In this document: positions 45,924-53,618 of the stretch, in pieces
Position numbering within the stretch: the stretch's first letter is position 1
Layout of the letters: each line of letters begins with the position of its first letter
Source of the DNA: CAZFVY01 sp964522665
GTDB taxonomy: Bacteria > Verrucomicrobiota > Verrucomicrobiia > Limisphaerales > CAZFVY01
NCBI GenBank assembly: GCA_964522665.1
Contig: CAZFVY010000025.1
Span: forward strand, 1 to 64,000
DNA length: 64,000 bases
Direction: 5' to 3'
Notes under the pieces: model-generated
Database searches by the model: none
What the model was told of the DNA's origin: nothing
What the model saw: the letters and a program-made list of their open reading frames with translations, nothing else
Program-made: the position numbers and the translations under genes

Positions 45924-47216
45924 CTAAGGTCGGCCGACGGGCGGTTGCGTCGGGGCCGCGTGACCGGCGGCGAGATGCCGCGCCGCGTCGTCGGCGGGAA
46001 CGGTGGTTTCTTCGCGCGTGTCGAGGCGTTTGATCTTCGCGGTCAGCGAGCCGTCGTCGGCGCGTTGCAGCCGGAGCACGTTGGCCGCCTGGCACTCGGT
46101 CGCCCGCTTGAATTGTTTGTCCGGCTTGGCGGGGCCGAACGAGAAATCCGCCGCCAGTCCGGCGTCCCGCAACTGCTGAATAATCCGCAGTGTATCCGGC
46201 CGCAGCGCCTCGTCCTCGATGACGCAGAATACATCCAGGCCGCTCGTGAACGGTGGGAACAGCCGGCGTTCTTTCAGCAGTTCGGTCAACACGACGTCGC
46301 CCATGCCGAAACCGAGCGCGGGCAATTGAACCTTCCCGCCCGAGATCAAGCCCACGAGTTGGTCGTAGCGGCCGCCGCCCGCGATGGCGCGAAATTGGCC
46401 TTTTTTATCAAACGCTTCAAACACGACGCCGGTATAATACGCGAGTCCACGAATGACATTATAGTCGAGCTTGACGTAATCGGCCAGGCCGCGCGCGGCG
46501 AGGTTTTCCAGCACGACGGAAAGTTCCGGCGTGGGTTGCGCGGCGTCGATGAACCGGCGGACTTCCTCGGCCGAGAAGCCGAGCTCGCGCAGGCGCGCGT
46601 CGGTGACCGCCGGGTCTTCGCGTTCGAGTTTGTCGATGATTTGGTAAAAGTCGTACGCCTTCGCGTCGTCGGCGCAATGTCGGCGGTAGAACTCGTGCCA
46701 CGCCTGCCGGCTGCTGAGGCGGATCACGAAGTCGCTCGAGTTCAACCCGAACGCGCGCAGCGAATCGATCAAGAGCGCGATCAATTCCGCGTCCGCCGCC
46801 GGGCTGGCGTCACCGAAGATGTCGGCGTTGAATTGAAAATGCTCGCGCAAGCGGCCCTTTTGCTGGCGTTCGTACCGAAACAATTGCGGGATGGCAAACC
46901 ACTTGATCGGCTTCTTGTAGTTGCGCTCGTGCGCGGCGATCATCCGGGCGAGCGTCGGCGTCATTTCGGGGCGCAACGAAATCGCGCGGTCACCCTTGTC
47001 GTTGAAATGGTAGAGCTGGTTGACGATTTCGGCGCCGCTCTTCAGGGTGTAAAGCTCCAGTGGTTCAAGCGGCGGTCCGTCATACTCGCGGAAGCCATAA
47101 CGACGGGCGACCGCGCGCCATTCGGCGAAAACAAAATTTCGCGCGTCCGCGCTCCAGGCGTCTTGATTCGGCAGCGGCTCGGGGTAGAAATCGCGAAATC
47201 CAGGCAATCGTTCCAT
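45924..47216 (-). CDS. hisS: Histidine--tRNA ligase
   Basis: A 430-residue class II aminoacyl-tRNA synthetase that charges tRNA-His. The N-terminus is GFRDFYPE; motif 2 region reads ISLRPEMTPTLARM; the histidine-binding RGLAYYTGVVFEAFD and the GGGRYDQLVGLISG blocks are present; the anticodon-binding domain is at about 325-420. The ATG at 47216 gives the usual N-terminus. Seven bases separate its 3' end from the ECF sigma gene start. Confidence 0.95.
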   Translation of the reverse strand: MERLPGFRDFYPEPLPNQDAWSADARNFVFAEWRAVARRYGFREYDGPPLEPLELYTLKSGAEIVNQLYHFNDKGDRAISLRPEMTPTLARMIAAHERNYKKPIKWFAIPQLFRYERQQKGRLREHFQFNADIFGDASPAADAELIALLIDSLRAFGLNSSDFVIRLSSRQAWHEFYRRHCADDAKAYDFYQIIDKLEREDPAVTDARLRELGFSAEEVRRFIDAAQPTPELSVVLENLAARGLADYVKLDYNVIRGLAYYTGVVFEAFDKKGQFRAIAGGGRYDQLVGLISGGKVQLPALGFGMGDVVLTELLKERRLFPPFTSGLDVFCVIEDEALRPDTLRIIQQLRDAGLAADFSFGPAKPDKQFKRATECQAANVLRLQRADDGSLTAKIKRLDTREETTVPADDAARHLAAGHAAPTQPPVGRP

Positions 47217-47517
47217 AGGGGGCGAGTTTAAGGCGGGCGAACCAGCGCGTCAGCGCCGGTGAATTGCGGACATGGTCGCCGGGGCCGCGACGCGCGGCGG
47301 CGATGACGCGGGGGTATTGTAATCATGGGCGCCGCCCGCGCCGGACGCGGATGGGGCGCGACCCGGGCTTTGGAGCGCCTGGACTAGGCGAAGTTGCATT
47401 GGCTCTAACGTGGCGTCGGCGTTCAAAGTTCAGGTTTGGTCCAGGCGAAAAGTTCGCGTCGGGCGAACCGGTGACGGAAGGACAGGCGGGCGGGCGGCGC
47501 TACTGCGATCGGGTGGA
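47217..47517. other. Non-coding stretch upstream of hisS
   Basis: 301 bases between the hisS start and the HU-like gene stop. No supportable gene or RNA fold is seen; it presumably holds the hisS promoter. A T-box leader was looked for and not found. Confidence 0.4.
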
Positions 47518-47808
47518 CTATTTCGGCGTCAGCTTCAGCACGGCTTCGCGCATTTCTTTGCCGGGCTTGAACTTGACGACCGCGCGAGGTGGGATGCGCA
47601 CGTCGGTTTCCGGGGCATTGGGGTTCCGACCGATGCGGGCTTTGCGGATTTTGACTTCGAAAACGCCAAAATTGCGCAGTTCGACGTTTTTGCCTAGGGC
47701 GACCGCTTCGGAGATGTAATCCAGGGTCTTTTGGACGACATCAAGGACCTGCTGTTGGACGAGACCAGTTTCGTTGCTGATCCGTATCACCAAATCACGC
47801 TTTGTCAT
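47518..47808 (-). CDS. HU/IHF-family DNA-binding protein
   Basis: A 96-residue histone-like protein. The start at 47808 gives MTKRDLVIRISNETGLVQQQ, with the dimer helices at 3-40. VELRNFGVFEVKIRKARIGRNP is the conserved GFGxF-type strand and arm, and RIPPRAVVKFKPGKEMRE closes the fold. It bends and packs DNA. An upstream in-frame extension is not conserved-looking and is left out. Confidence 0.95.
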   Translation of the reverse strand: MTKRDLVIRISNETGLVQQQVLDVVQKTLDYISEAVALGKNVELRNFGVFEVKIRKARIGRNPNAPETDVRIPPRAVVKFKPGKEMREAVLKLTPK

Positions 47809-47911
47809 AAGGCTCTCCGGGTTCAGGGTTCGGCTGCCGAACTGACGTATGAACGTCAGGACATATAATGCCAATTGTCCTGAAGGTCAAGCGATTAAGC
47901 AGACCAATGGA

Positions 47912-48205
47912 TCAACCGTCGATAACGTTAATCTCCACCGGTTCGACGCTGATACCCTGTTTTTCGAGCCACTTGATCGAGGCCTTGATCTCGGACGGGG
48001 CGCCTTCCAATTCCAGGCAGACTACGCCGATTTCATCGGTGACGCTGGCTTGGCGGACGTTGGTGATGACTTTGTGCTTTTGGGCCAGCTGCCAGACGAC
48101 CGGCGTGGTGATGAGGCGCGCTGGGTACATGAGCCAGAGTCGCCGCTGCTGGGTCGCCGGGGCCGCGCCGCCTTTTTCCTTCGGCTTTTTGGGAGTAGCG
48201 CTCAT
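47912..48205 (-). CDS. NIL-domain protein
   Basis: A 97-residue ferredoxin-fold NIL domain protein (LWLMYPARLITTPVVWQLAQ; GVVCLELEGAPSEIKASIKW). NIL domains also occur at the C-terminus of methionine ABC transporter ATPases, where they bind methionine, and in a homocysteine-synthesis protein of methanogens. It is the third gene of a compact unit with threonine synthase and a MoaD-like carrier under a SAM riboswitch, so a part in methionine synthesis or sensing is likely. Two bases separate it from the MoaD-like gene. Confidence 0.88.
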   Translation of the reverse strand: MSATPKKPKEKGGAAPATQQRRLWLMYPARLITTPVVWQLAQKHKVITNVRQASVTDEIGVVCLELEGAPSEIKASIKWLEKQGISVEPVEINVIDG

Positions 48206-48207
48206 GG

Positions 48208-48483
48208 CTAGCCGCCCGCGATCGCGGGAATAATGCTGATCTCGTCGCCGTCTTTAAGCGGCGTGGCGAGGTTTTGGAGGAAACGAATGTCCTCTTCGTT
48301 CACGTAAACGTTGACGAACCGCCGGATGGCGCCCGAATCGTCCAGCAGTCGTTCCTTGACGCCAGGAAAACGGGACTGCAGTTCGGTCACGGCGCCGCCG
48401 ATGGTATCGGCCACGACTTCAACGATTTCCTCGTTATTCGTCAGCTTCCGCAGAGGGGTCGGGATTCTTACTTTTTTAGCCAT
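48208..48483 (-). CDS. MoaD/ThiS-family sulfur carrier protein
   Basis: A 91-residue ubiquitin-fold protein ending in the diagnostic Gly-Gly (IPAIAGG), where a thiocarboxylate is formed by an E1-like enzyme. Family strands: KVRIPTPLRKLTNNEEIVEV, VNVYVNEEDIRFL and DGDEISIIPAIAGG. Such carriers donate sulfur for thiazole, molybdopterin, cysteine (CysO) or homocysteine. Being 8 bases after thrC and under a SAM riboswitch, a role in homocysteine formation is the most likely. No E1-type MoeB/ThiF gene is in the window. Confidence 0.92.
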   Translation of the reverse strand: MAKKVRIPTPLRKLTNNEEIVEVVADTIGGAVTELQSRFPGVKERLLDDSGAIRRFVNVYVNEEDIRFLQNLATPLKDGDEISIIPAIAGG

Positions 48484-48491
48484 AATCAGAT

Positions 48492-49736
48492 TTATACTTC
48501 CACTTCGAGCAGGGCCTCAAATTCGCGCATGCTGGGCCGGATTTCCCGGGTGCGCCCAGCGTGCCCCATCACGGCGTCGAGCGTCTTCAAGCCGTTTCCG
48601 GTGATGCAGAGAACGGCGGAAGCATCGGCCGGGATTTTGCCGGACGCAATCAGTTTCTTCGCGACGCCGACGGTGACTCCGCCGGCGGTTTCCGCGAAAA
48701 TGCCTTCCGTTTCCGCGAGCAATTTAATGCCGTCGATGATTTCTTCATCGGAGACGTCGTCGGCGGAACTGCCGCTATCCTTCATCGCCCGCAACGCGTA
48801 AAAGCCGTCGGCCGGGGTGCCGATCGCCAAAGACTTGGCGATGGTGTTCGGCTTGACCGGCTTGAAGAAGTCGAGGCCATTTTTCTGCGCGGTCGAAATG
48901 GGCGAACAGCCGGTCGCCTGCGCGCCGTGGACTTTGAACGCCTTCTCCGGCACGAGACCAAGTTTCGCGAACTCCTGGTAGCTCTTGTAAATCTTGGTCA
49001 AGAGCGAACCGGAGGCCATGCAGGCGACCGTATGATCGGGAATCCGCCAGCCCAGTTGCTCCATGATCTCGAAACCCATGCTCTTGGAGCCTTCGGCGTA
49101 GTACGGCCGCATGTTGACGTTGACGAAGGCCCAGCCAAATTTGCCGGCGATTTCCGCGCAGAGGCGGTTCACTTCGTCATAGTGACCCTTGATCGCGATT
49201 ACTTGCGCGCCGTAAATCAACGAATTGAGCACCTTGCCCGCTTCGAGGTCGGCGGGAATGAAGACGTAGGCTTTCAGGCCGGCGGCGGCGGCGTTGGCGG
49301 CCACCGAATTGGCGAGATTGCCGGTCGAGGCGCACGCGACCGTGGTAAAGCCCAGTTCCAACGCGCGGCTGAGGGCGACGCTGACCACGCGGTCTTTGAA
49401 CGAGAGGGACGGATAGTTCACCGCGTCGTTCTTGATCCACAACTCGCGAATGCCCAGTCGCCGAGCCAGCCGATCGGCCTTGATCAACGGCGTGTAACCG
49501 ACTTCGAAACCGACCGCCGGGTCGCCCGCGATGGGCAGCAATTCCCGATAACGCCACATTGTTTGGGGGCGGCTTTGGATCGTCTTGCGATCCATGGTTT
49601 GTTTGATCAGGGCATAGTCGTATGCGACCTCGAGCGGGCCGAAATCGAACTCGCAGACGTGGGTGGCCGCCAGCGGGTATTCCCGTCCGCACTCGCGGCA
49701 CTTGAGCGCTTTCATGAAGCCTTCGTGTTTGTCCAT
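48492..49736 (-). CDS. thrC: Threonine synthase (PLP enzyme)
   Basis: A 414-residue fold-type II PLP enzyme. An N-terminal zinc-ribbon-like segment (CRECG...HVC) and the PLP lysine Lys114 in SLSFKDRV mark the threonine synthase family, which converts O-phosphohomoserine to threonine. ACASTGNLANSVAANAAAAG is the phosphate-binding loop. A SAM-I riboswitch stands directly upstream, which is unusual for a threonine gene; a paralogue using O-phosphohomoserine plus sulfide to make homocysteine is an alternative. Met8 (49715) is a possible second start, since it directly precedes the ribbon. Confidence 0.88.
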   Translation of the reverse strand: MDKHEGFMKALKCRECGREYPLAATHVCEFDFGPLEVAYDYALIKQTMDRKTIQSRPQTMWRYRELLPIAGDPAVGFEVGYTPLIKADRLARRLGIRELWIKNDAVNYPSLSFKDRVVSVALSRALELGFTTVACASTGNLANSVAANAAAAGLKAYVFIPADLEAGKVLNSLIYGAQVIAIKGHYDEVNRLCAEIAGKFGWAFVNVNMRPYYAEGSKSMGFEIMEQLGWRIPDHTVACMASGSLLTKIYKSYQEFAKLGLVPEKAFKVHGAQATGCSPISTAQKNGLDFFKPVKPNTIAKSLAIGTPADGFYALRAMKDSGSSADDVSDEEIIDGIKLLAETEGIFAETAGGVTVGVAKKLIASGKIPADASAVLCITGNGLKTLDAVMGHAGRTREIRPSMREFEALLEVEV

Positions 49737-49763
49737 AAATGCAATTTGCGTTCGTTGCGGGGC

Positions 49764-49796
49764 AAAAAAAAGCCCCTTCTCATGGCGGAGAAGAGG
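49764..49796 (-). terminator. Riboswitch-controlled terminator hairpin
   Basis: On the minus strand a 9-bp stem (cctcttctc with gagaagggg, one G-U pair) and 6-base loop is followed by cttttttt, 28 bases before the thrC start. The 5' arm can instead pair with the 3' strand of riboswitch stem P1 (gagaagag), the expected antiterminator. Confidence 0.85.
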
Positions 49797-49816
49797 ATGA
49801 CGAACTGCCGTGCTCT

Positions 49817-49940
49817 TCTCATCTTTCCCGGGTCGCGATCACGACGCGGGCTGGAATTGGCACCTGGGCATTGGAGGGTGGCTCCAACCGGTTGCCGTGG
49901 TTTCATCGGGCCAGTCCCTCAACCACTCGCAATGAGATCC
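49817..49940 (-). promoter_or_regulatory. SAM-I (S-box) riboswitch
   Basis: Read on the minus strand this matches the SAM-I consensus closely. Stem P1 (TCTCAT with ATGAGA) encloses GAGGGACTGGCCCGATGAAA, CGGCAACC, GGTGCCAATTCCAGC and GAAAGATGAGA, in the correct order. It precedes thrC by about 80 bases, with the terminator between. High SAM should stabilise P1 and allow termination, which would repress thrC-moaD-NIL. Confidence 0.93.
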
Positions 49941-49958
49941 GTTTCATCAACGGATGCG

Positions 49959-49990
49959 GATATATTGATTCAATGGCTTTTGGGTGTCAA
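49959..49990 (-). promoter_or_regulatory. Candidate promoter of the SAM riboswitch operon
   Basis: A perfect TTGACA at 49985-49990 (minus strand) is followed, 17 bases on, by CAATAT, overlapping an AT-rich TATATC. The position about 20-45 bases upstream of the riboswitch is right for a sigma-70-like promoter. Confidence 0.5.
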
Positions 49991-50185
49991 ATGGTTTTTT
50001 GAGTTGGTACGCCGCGAACGTTGGCGCGAATAGTTCGATGCTCCGGGATCGAGAGTGGCAGGGACGGATCACTGTCTTAACCACGCAACGAGAACTTCGC
50101 GCAGAGTCCTCGCTTATCGCCTGGTTCGGTGGTCGCGCAACCCGAGGCTTGCACGTCGAGGTCTTCAGGCGTACCTTTTTTGGGC

Positions 50186-50383
50186 ATGACGGACAAGCAG
50201 GCTGTGATCGACGCGCTCGGACGGCTCCCAGAGAACGCGTCTCTTGACGAGATTACCGAAGAGCTGCGGATTATGGCGGCGATTCGGCGCGGACGATCTG
50301 ATGTCGCCGCCGGGCGTACCAAGTCGCAGGAAGAGGTGGAACACTTATTTGGATCCTGGGCTACAGCATGGACTTCAAGCTGA
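50186..50383 (+). CDS. Antitoxin of a type II toxin-antitoxin pair
   Basis: A 65-residue protein (MTDKQAVIDALGRLPENASL, then EITEELRIMAAIRRGRSDV) with the helical, Arg/Glu-rich look of ParD/RelB-type antitoxin partners. The start at 50186 is preferred over an upstream GTG. It overlaps the toxin gene by 16 bases, which is typical of antitoxin-first operons. Confidence 0.8.
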   Translation: MTDKQAVIDALGRLPENASLDEITEELRIMAAIRRGRSDVAAGRTKSQEEVEHLFGSWATAWTSS

Positions 50384-50664
50384 TCTGGTCTGACGCGGCG
50401 ATAACCGACCTCCACGAGATTTGTACCTACATTGCCGAACGCGACCCGCAAGCGGCGTCGCGGATGGGCCGAGGGATACTTGATCATGTCCAGATACTTG
50501 CCACTTTCCCATTTATCGGACCGGCGTATCCAAGAGGCGACCAAGGGGCGCTGCGAGAGATTGTATTCCGCTCCTATCGTATCTTCTACGATGTTTCCGA
50601 AGAATTAGGTCGGGTCGTGATTCTCCATATCTGGCACGGCGCTCGGAGAGACCCGGAGGTCTGA
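50368..50664 (+). CDS. ParE/RelE-superfamily toxin
   Basis: A 98-residue type II toxin. The ParE/RelE fold is clear: FKLIWSDAAITDLHEICTYI, RDPQAASRMGRGILDHVQIL, FPFIGPAYPRGDQGALREIV, FRSYRIFYDVSEELGRVVIL, ending HIWHGAR. Which target (gyrase or ribosome-bound mRNA) applies is not settled by sequence. Upstream antitoxin overlaps by 16 bases. Confidence 0.92.
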   Translation: MDFKLIWSDAAITDLHEICTYIAERDPQAASRMGRGILDHVQILATFPFIGPAYPRGDQGALREIVFRSYRIFYDVSEELGRVVILHIWHGARRDPEV

Positions 50665-50873
50665 TCCGGGCCAAGCAAACCGTGGCTGGCGAATCGGCTC
50701 TGAGCCGTGTTTCAAGATCTGCGTCGCCGCTTACAGTCCGTACTCGATGCTTAACTAAAAAGGAAGGGCGTCAGAAATATCGCGGTGCGTTCAACTTCGG
50801 TTTCTTCTTCCCCGGGGCATTTCTTAACCGATCGCCGGGTCGAGGTTGGCGACGAAAAAGCGCCATCGATAGA

Positions 50874-51020
50874 TCATTCTGACGGCGGCCAGTTCCCGGC
50901 GTCCACACCTCGAAAATCAGCCCCGACTTCACCAATATCCCTCAATAACAGTTCATCGTGGGCGGCCGATTTCATCGCCCTTGCTTTATCTCGGTAGTCG
51001 CCTGGGCGTTCGCGAAGCAT
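50874..51020 (-). CDS. Small protein remnant or antitoxin-like ORF
   Basis: A 48-residue frame (MLRERPGDYRDKARAMKSAA, then HDELLLRDIGEVGADFRGVD) whose composition looks protein-like, too short for a standard ORF scan. It reads on in the same frame from the XRE remnant stop at 51039-51041, 18 bases away. I do not recognise the family with confidence. It may be the second gene, or a remnant, of a small toxin-antitoxin-type locus. Confidence 0.35.
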   Translation of the reverse strand: MLRERPGDYRDKARAMKSAAHDELLLRDIGEVGADFRGVDAGNWPPSE

Positions 51021-51038
51021 CAGGCTCAGGTCTGCCGT

Positions 51039-51194
51039 CTAATTCGGTTTGATGGGCGGCGGGACTCTGACCGTCAATTCCGCGGCTTCCGGTATCGTAA
51101 CCACGAACTTGATCGCTCCCATGAGCGTTAGCCAAGTTCGCAGATTATCTAAATTTGGGTAAGTCCGACGATTGCGCCCTGCCGTGCGTTCCAG
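51039..51194 (-). pseudogene. XRE-type (HTH) antitoxin remnant
   Basis: An open stretch of about 50 codons ending at a TAG, encoding LERTAGRNRRTYPNLDNLRT, then WLTLMGAIKFVVTIPEA. This resembles the last helix and C-terminal tail of XRE-family antitoxins (the L..LG/GA..E pattern). An in-frame stop just upstream and the absence of the HTH core mean the gene is broken. It lies directly 3' of gcvH. Confidence 0.5.
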
Positions 51195-51200
51195 TTAGTC

Positions 51201-51587
51201 TTAACCCCCGATCATCGCCGAGTAATCCGCGGCGGACAGGAGCGCCTCCACTTCGGCGGGTTGCGCGAGTTTCACTTTGAAGAACCAGGCGGCGGCGTGG
51301 GGGTCGCTGTTGACGAGTTCGGGTTTATCGACGATCGCCTGGTTCACTGCGACCACTTCGCCGCTTACGGGAGAATAGATGTCGCTGGCGGTTTTGACCG
51401 ACTCGACGACGGCGCAGGCTTCGCCGGCTTTCACTTGGCGGCCGACGGCGGGTAGCTCGACGAACACGACGTCGGTCAATTCGTGCTGGGCGTGATCGGT
51501 GATGCCGACGGTGGCGACTTGGCCCTCGACGCGCGCCCATTCGTGGGACTTGGCGTATTTGCGATCGCTGGGAACGTTGGTGCTCAT
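51201..51587 (-). CDS. gcvH: Glycine cleavage system H protein
   Basis: The lipoyl carrier of the glycine cleavage complex, 128 residues. The lipoyl lysine is Lys65 in VESVKTASDIYSPVSGEVV; the HEWA N-terminus (KYAKSHEWARVEGQVATVGI) is canonical. It receives the aminomethyl group from GcvP and presents it to GcvT. The gene follows gcvT by six bases. No gcvP is in the window. Confidence 0.97.
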   Translation of the reverse strand: MSTNVPSDRKYAKSHEWARVEGQVATVGITDHAQHELTDVVFVELPAVGRQVKAGEACAVVESVKTASDIYSPVSGEVVAVNQAIVDKPELVNSDPHAAAWFFKVKLAQPAEVEALLSAADYSAMIGG

Positions 51588-51593
51588 GGTGGT

Positions 51594-52736
51594 CTAGGTT
51601 TTCTTGCGGTAGATGGGTTTGGGCGTGATGACGGCGGGGGCGCGCTGGTTGCGAATCTCGATTTCAATCTGCGTTCCCGGCGCGGCGAACGCGGCGGGGA
51701 CGTAACCCATGCCGATGCCGATGGCCAGCGAAGGGCTTTGCGTGCCGCTGACGACCTCGCCGATTTTTCCGACGGTCGCGCTGGCGCTCCAGATCGAATA
51801 ATGCGGTCGGGGCGGGGCGCTTTTCCCAATCATTTTGAACGCGACGCATTTCTTGGCCACGCCTTTGATCTTCTGTTCCAGGAGGGCGGCGCGACCGGTA
51901 AATTCGTCTTTATCAAAGGAGACAAAAAAGGCCAGCCCGGCTTCGACGGGCGTGGTGTTTTCGTCCAACTCGTGACCGTAGAGCGGATAGCATTGCTCAG
52001 TGCGCAACGTGTCGCGCGCCCCGAGGCCGGCGGGCTTGAGGCCAAATGGCTGGCCGAGCTCAAGCAGCTTGTCCCACACCCGCTCAATGTGGCTCGCCGG
52101 AGCGACGATTTCGAAGCCGTCCTCGCCGGTGTACCCAGTTCGGGAGACCCACGTTTGGACCCCGTCGAAATCGTATTCGCCGAGTTCGTTTTTCTTCAAT
52201 TCGCGGGCGGGTTTTGGCTGCGGCGAGGACGCCGAAACGCGCGGGAAACAGGCGTCAATGAACTCCGGCGTGCGGGGGCCTTGGAGGGCGACCGCGCCCC
52301 ACGCGTCCGAGACATTCTCCAGTTCGACGCCGGCTTGGCCGTAGCCGGTGGATTGCCGCGCCTGCAACCACGCCCAATCCGCGTCGATGCGGGAGGCGTT
52401 GATAATGAGGAGGAACTTTTCCTCGGCCAGACGATAGGCGTACAGGTCGTCGATGACGCCGCCGCGCTCGTTGCACATCAACGTGTACTGACCCTGGCCG
52501 GGCGCCAGCTTGCGAATGTCGTTCGTGAGCGTCGCGTTGAGAAAGGTCCCGGCCGCGGCGCCGGCAACGAGGACTTCGCCCATGTGCGAGATGTCAAACA
52601 ATCCGGCGGCCGATCGGACCGCCAGATGTTCGTCCATGATGCTCGTGTAATAGACGGGCATTTCCCAGCCGCCGAATTCGACCAACTTGGCGCCGGCCTT
52701 TTGGTGCGCGGCAAAGAGCGGAGTGCGTTTCAGCAT
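51594..52736 (-). CDS. gcvT: Aminomethyltransferase (glycine cleavage T protein)
   Basis: A 380-residue T protein that moves the H-protein-bound aminomethyl group to tetrahydrofolate, releasing ammonia. RTPLFAAHQKAGAKLVEFGG is the usual N-terminus, VRSAAGLFDISHMGE and LALQGP-like VALQGPRTPEF are conserved, and GYTGEDGFEI is the folate-binding signature. Next to gcvH; 28 bases after an NAD(P)H-flavin oxidoreductase gene. Confidence 0.97.
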   Translation of the reverse strand: MLKRTPLFAAHQKAGAKLVEFGGWEMPVYYTSIMDEHLAVRSAAGLFDISHMGEVLVAGAAAGTFLNATLTNDIRKLAPGQGQYTLMCNERGGVIDDLYAYRLAEEKFLLIINASRIDADWAWLQARQSTGYGQAGVELENVSDAWGAVALQGPRTPEFIDACFPRVSASSPQPKPARELKKNELGEYDFDGVQTWVSRTGYTGEDGFEIVAPASHIERVWDKLLELGQPFGLKPAGLGARDTLRTEQCYPLYGHELDENTTPVEAGLAFFVSFDKDEFTGRAALLEQKIKGVAKKCVAFKMIGKSAPPRPHYSIWSASATVGKIGEVVSGTQSPSLAIGIGMGYVPAAFAAPGTQIEIEIRNQRAPAVITPKPIYRKKT

Positions 52737-52764
52737 AATCGTTCAGCAGGTCGAAACGGGGCGA

Positions 52765-53481
52765 CTAGCCCCATTTTTCCGTTTTCATCTGGGCTTTGGG
52801 AACGCCCATGTCGTGGATGACGACACGCTCGGCGAATTCCACGAGTTCATTCGGACCGCACGCGTAAAAAAAGGTGTTGGGCAGATCGTGAGTCTTTTCC
52901 CGCACCCAGGCGGCGTCGATGCGTCCGCGCCGGCCGGTCCATTTATCCTCGGGCACAATGCGGGTGCAGGTCACGTAAAAATTGAAATTCGGGTTCGCAT
53001 TTTCCAAGTCGCGAAACTCTTGATGAAAGATGATGTCGTTGGTCGTGCGTACGCTGTAGAGGATGGTGATCTGGGTCTTCAGCCGGCGGCGGGTCGCTTC
53101 GCGGACGAACGCGCGGAAGGGCGTTACGCCCGAGCCGCCGGCGATGCAGATCAGGCGCTTGTCCGGCTCGAATACAGGCAGGAACTTTCCTACCGGCGGA
53201 AGCACCAAAAGCTTGTCGCCCGGCTTTGACCAATCGACCAGGCGGGTGCCCATCTTGCCGTCGCGCTTGACGGTGATCTCGTAAAAGCCGCGATCCAGCG
53301 CGCACGACGAAAGGGAATACGCGCGCTTGTAGTCCGGCGTATCCGGCCAACAGACGGTGATGAACTGCCCGGTTTTGAAATCGAGGTCGTAACCATCCGG
53401 CCATTTGATGCGCAGCGTCTTGGTGTCGGGCAATTCCACCGTGACGGCGTCGATGACCATCTCAACGATTGGCTTGGGCAT
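52765..53481 (-). CDS. Ferredoxin-NADP reductase-type FAD oxidoreductase
   Basis: A 238-residue enzyme with an FAD domain (about 20-110; RAYSLSS is the FAD-binding R-x-Y-S motif, GTRLVDW and KLLVLPPVGKF follow) and an NAD(P) domain (about 115-230; CIAGGSGVTPFRAFVRE, and the final YACGPNELVEF CGP motif). No ferredoxin-type [2Fe-2S] domain is fused. It is the first gene of the run with gcvT and gcvH; electron partner and role in that context are unknown. Confidence 0.92.
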   Translation of the reverse strand: MPKPIVEMVIDAVTVELPDTKTLRIKWPDGYDLDFKTGQFITVCWPDTPDYKRAYSLSSCALDRGFYEITVKRDGKMGTRLVDWSKPGDKLLVLPPVGKFLPVFEPDKRLICIAGGSGVTPFRAFVREATRRRLKTQITILYSVRTTNDIIFHQEFRDLENANPNFNFYVTCTRIVPEDKWTGRRGRIDAAWVREKTHDLPNTFFYACGPNELVEFAERVVIHDMGVPKAQMKTEKWG

Positions 53482-53618
53482 AATTTAAACTTCGGACTGG
53501 TTGCGGCGCGGCGATTTTGCGGATTCGACCAGGCCGGGAAATTGGTTTGCTGGTATTTCGTTCGCGGTCCGTGGTGATCCGTCCAAACCGAGTTCGAGCG
53601 CCTCGGAGTTCCCGGGCT

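Noticed and set aside
45945..47231. 428-residue frame antisense to hisS
   Set aside because: HisS motifs are clear on the minus strand; the other frame has none.
47217..47517. T-box leader upstream of hisS
   Set aside because: No conserved T-box sequence or terminator hairpin was found.
48561..50033. 490-residue frame antisense to thrC and through the riboswitch
   Set aside because: No protein-like domain, and it crosses the SAM riboswitch on the other strand; thrC explains the region.
49737..50185. Extra small protein genes between thrC and the antitoxin
   Set aside because: The space is filled by a SAM riboswitch, terminator and candidate promoter; the short frames there have no support.
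51483..52820. 445-residue frame antisense to gcvT/gcvH
   Set aside because: Overlaps two canonical genes and has no recognisable domain.
53482..53618. Glycine riboswitch upstream of the gcv-associated genes
   Set aside because: The conserved glycine aptamer core was not found in either orientation.
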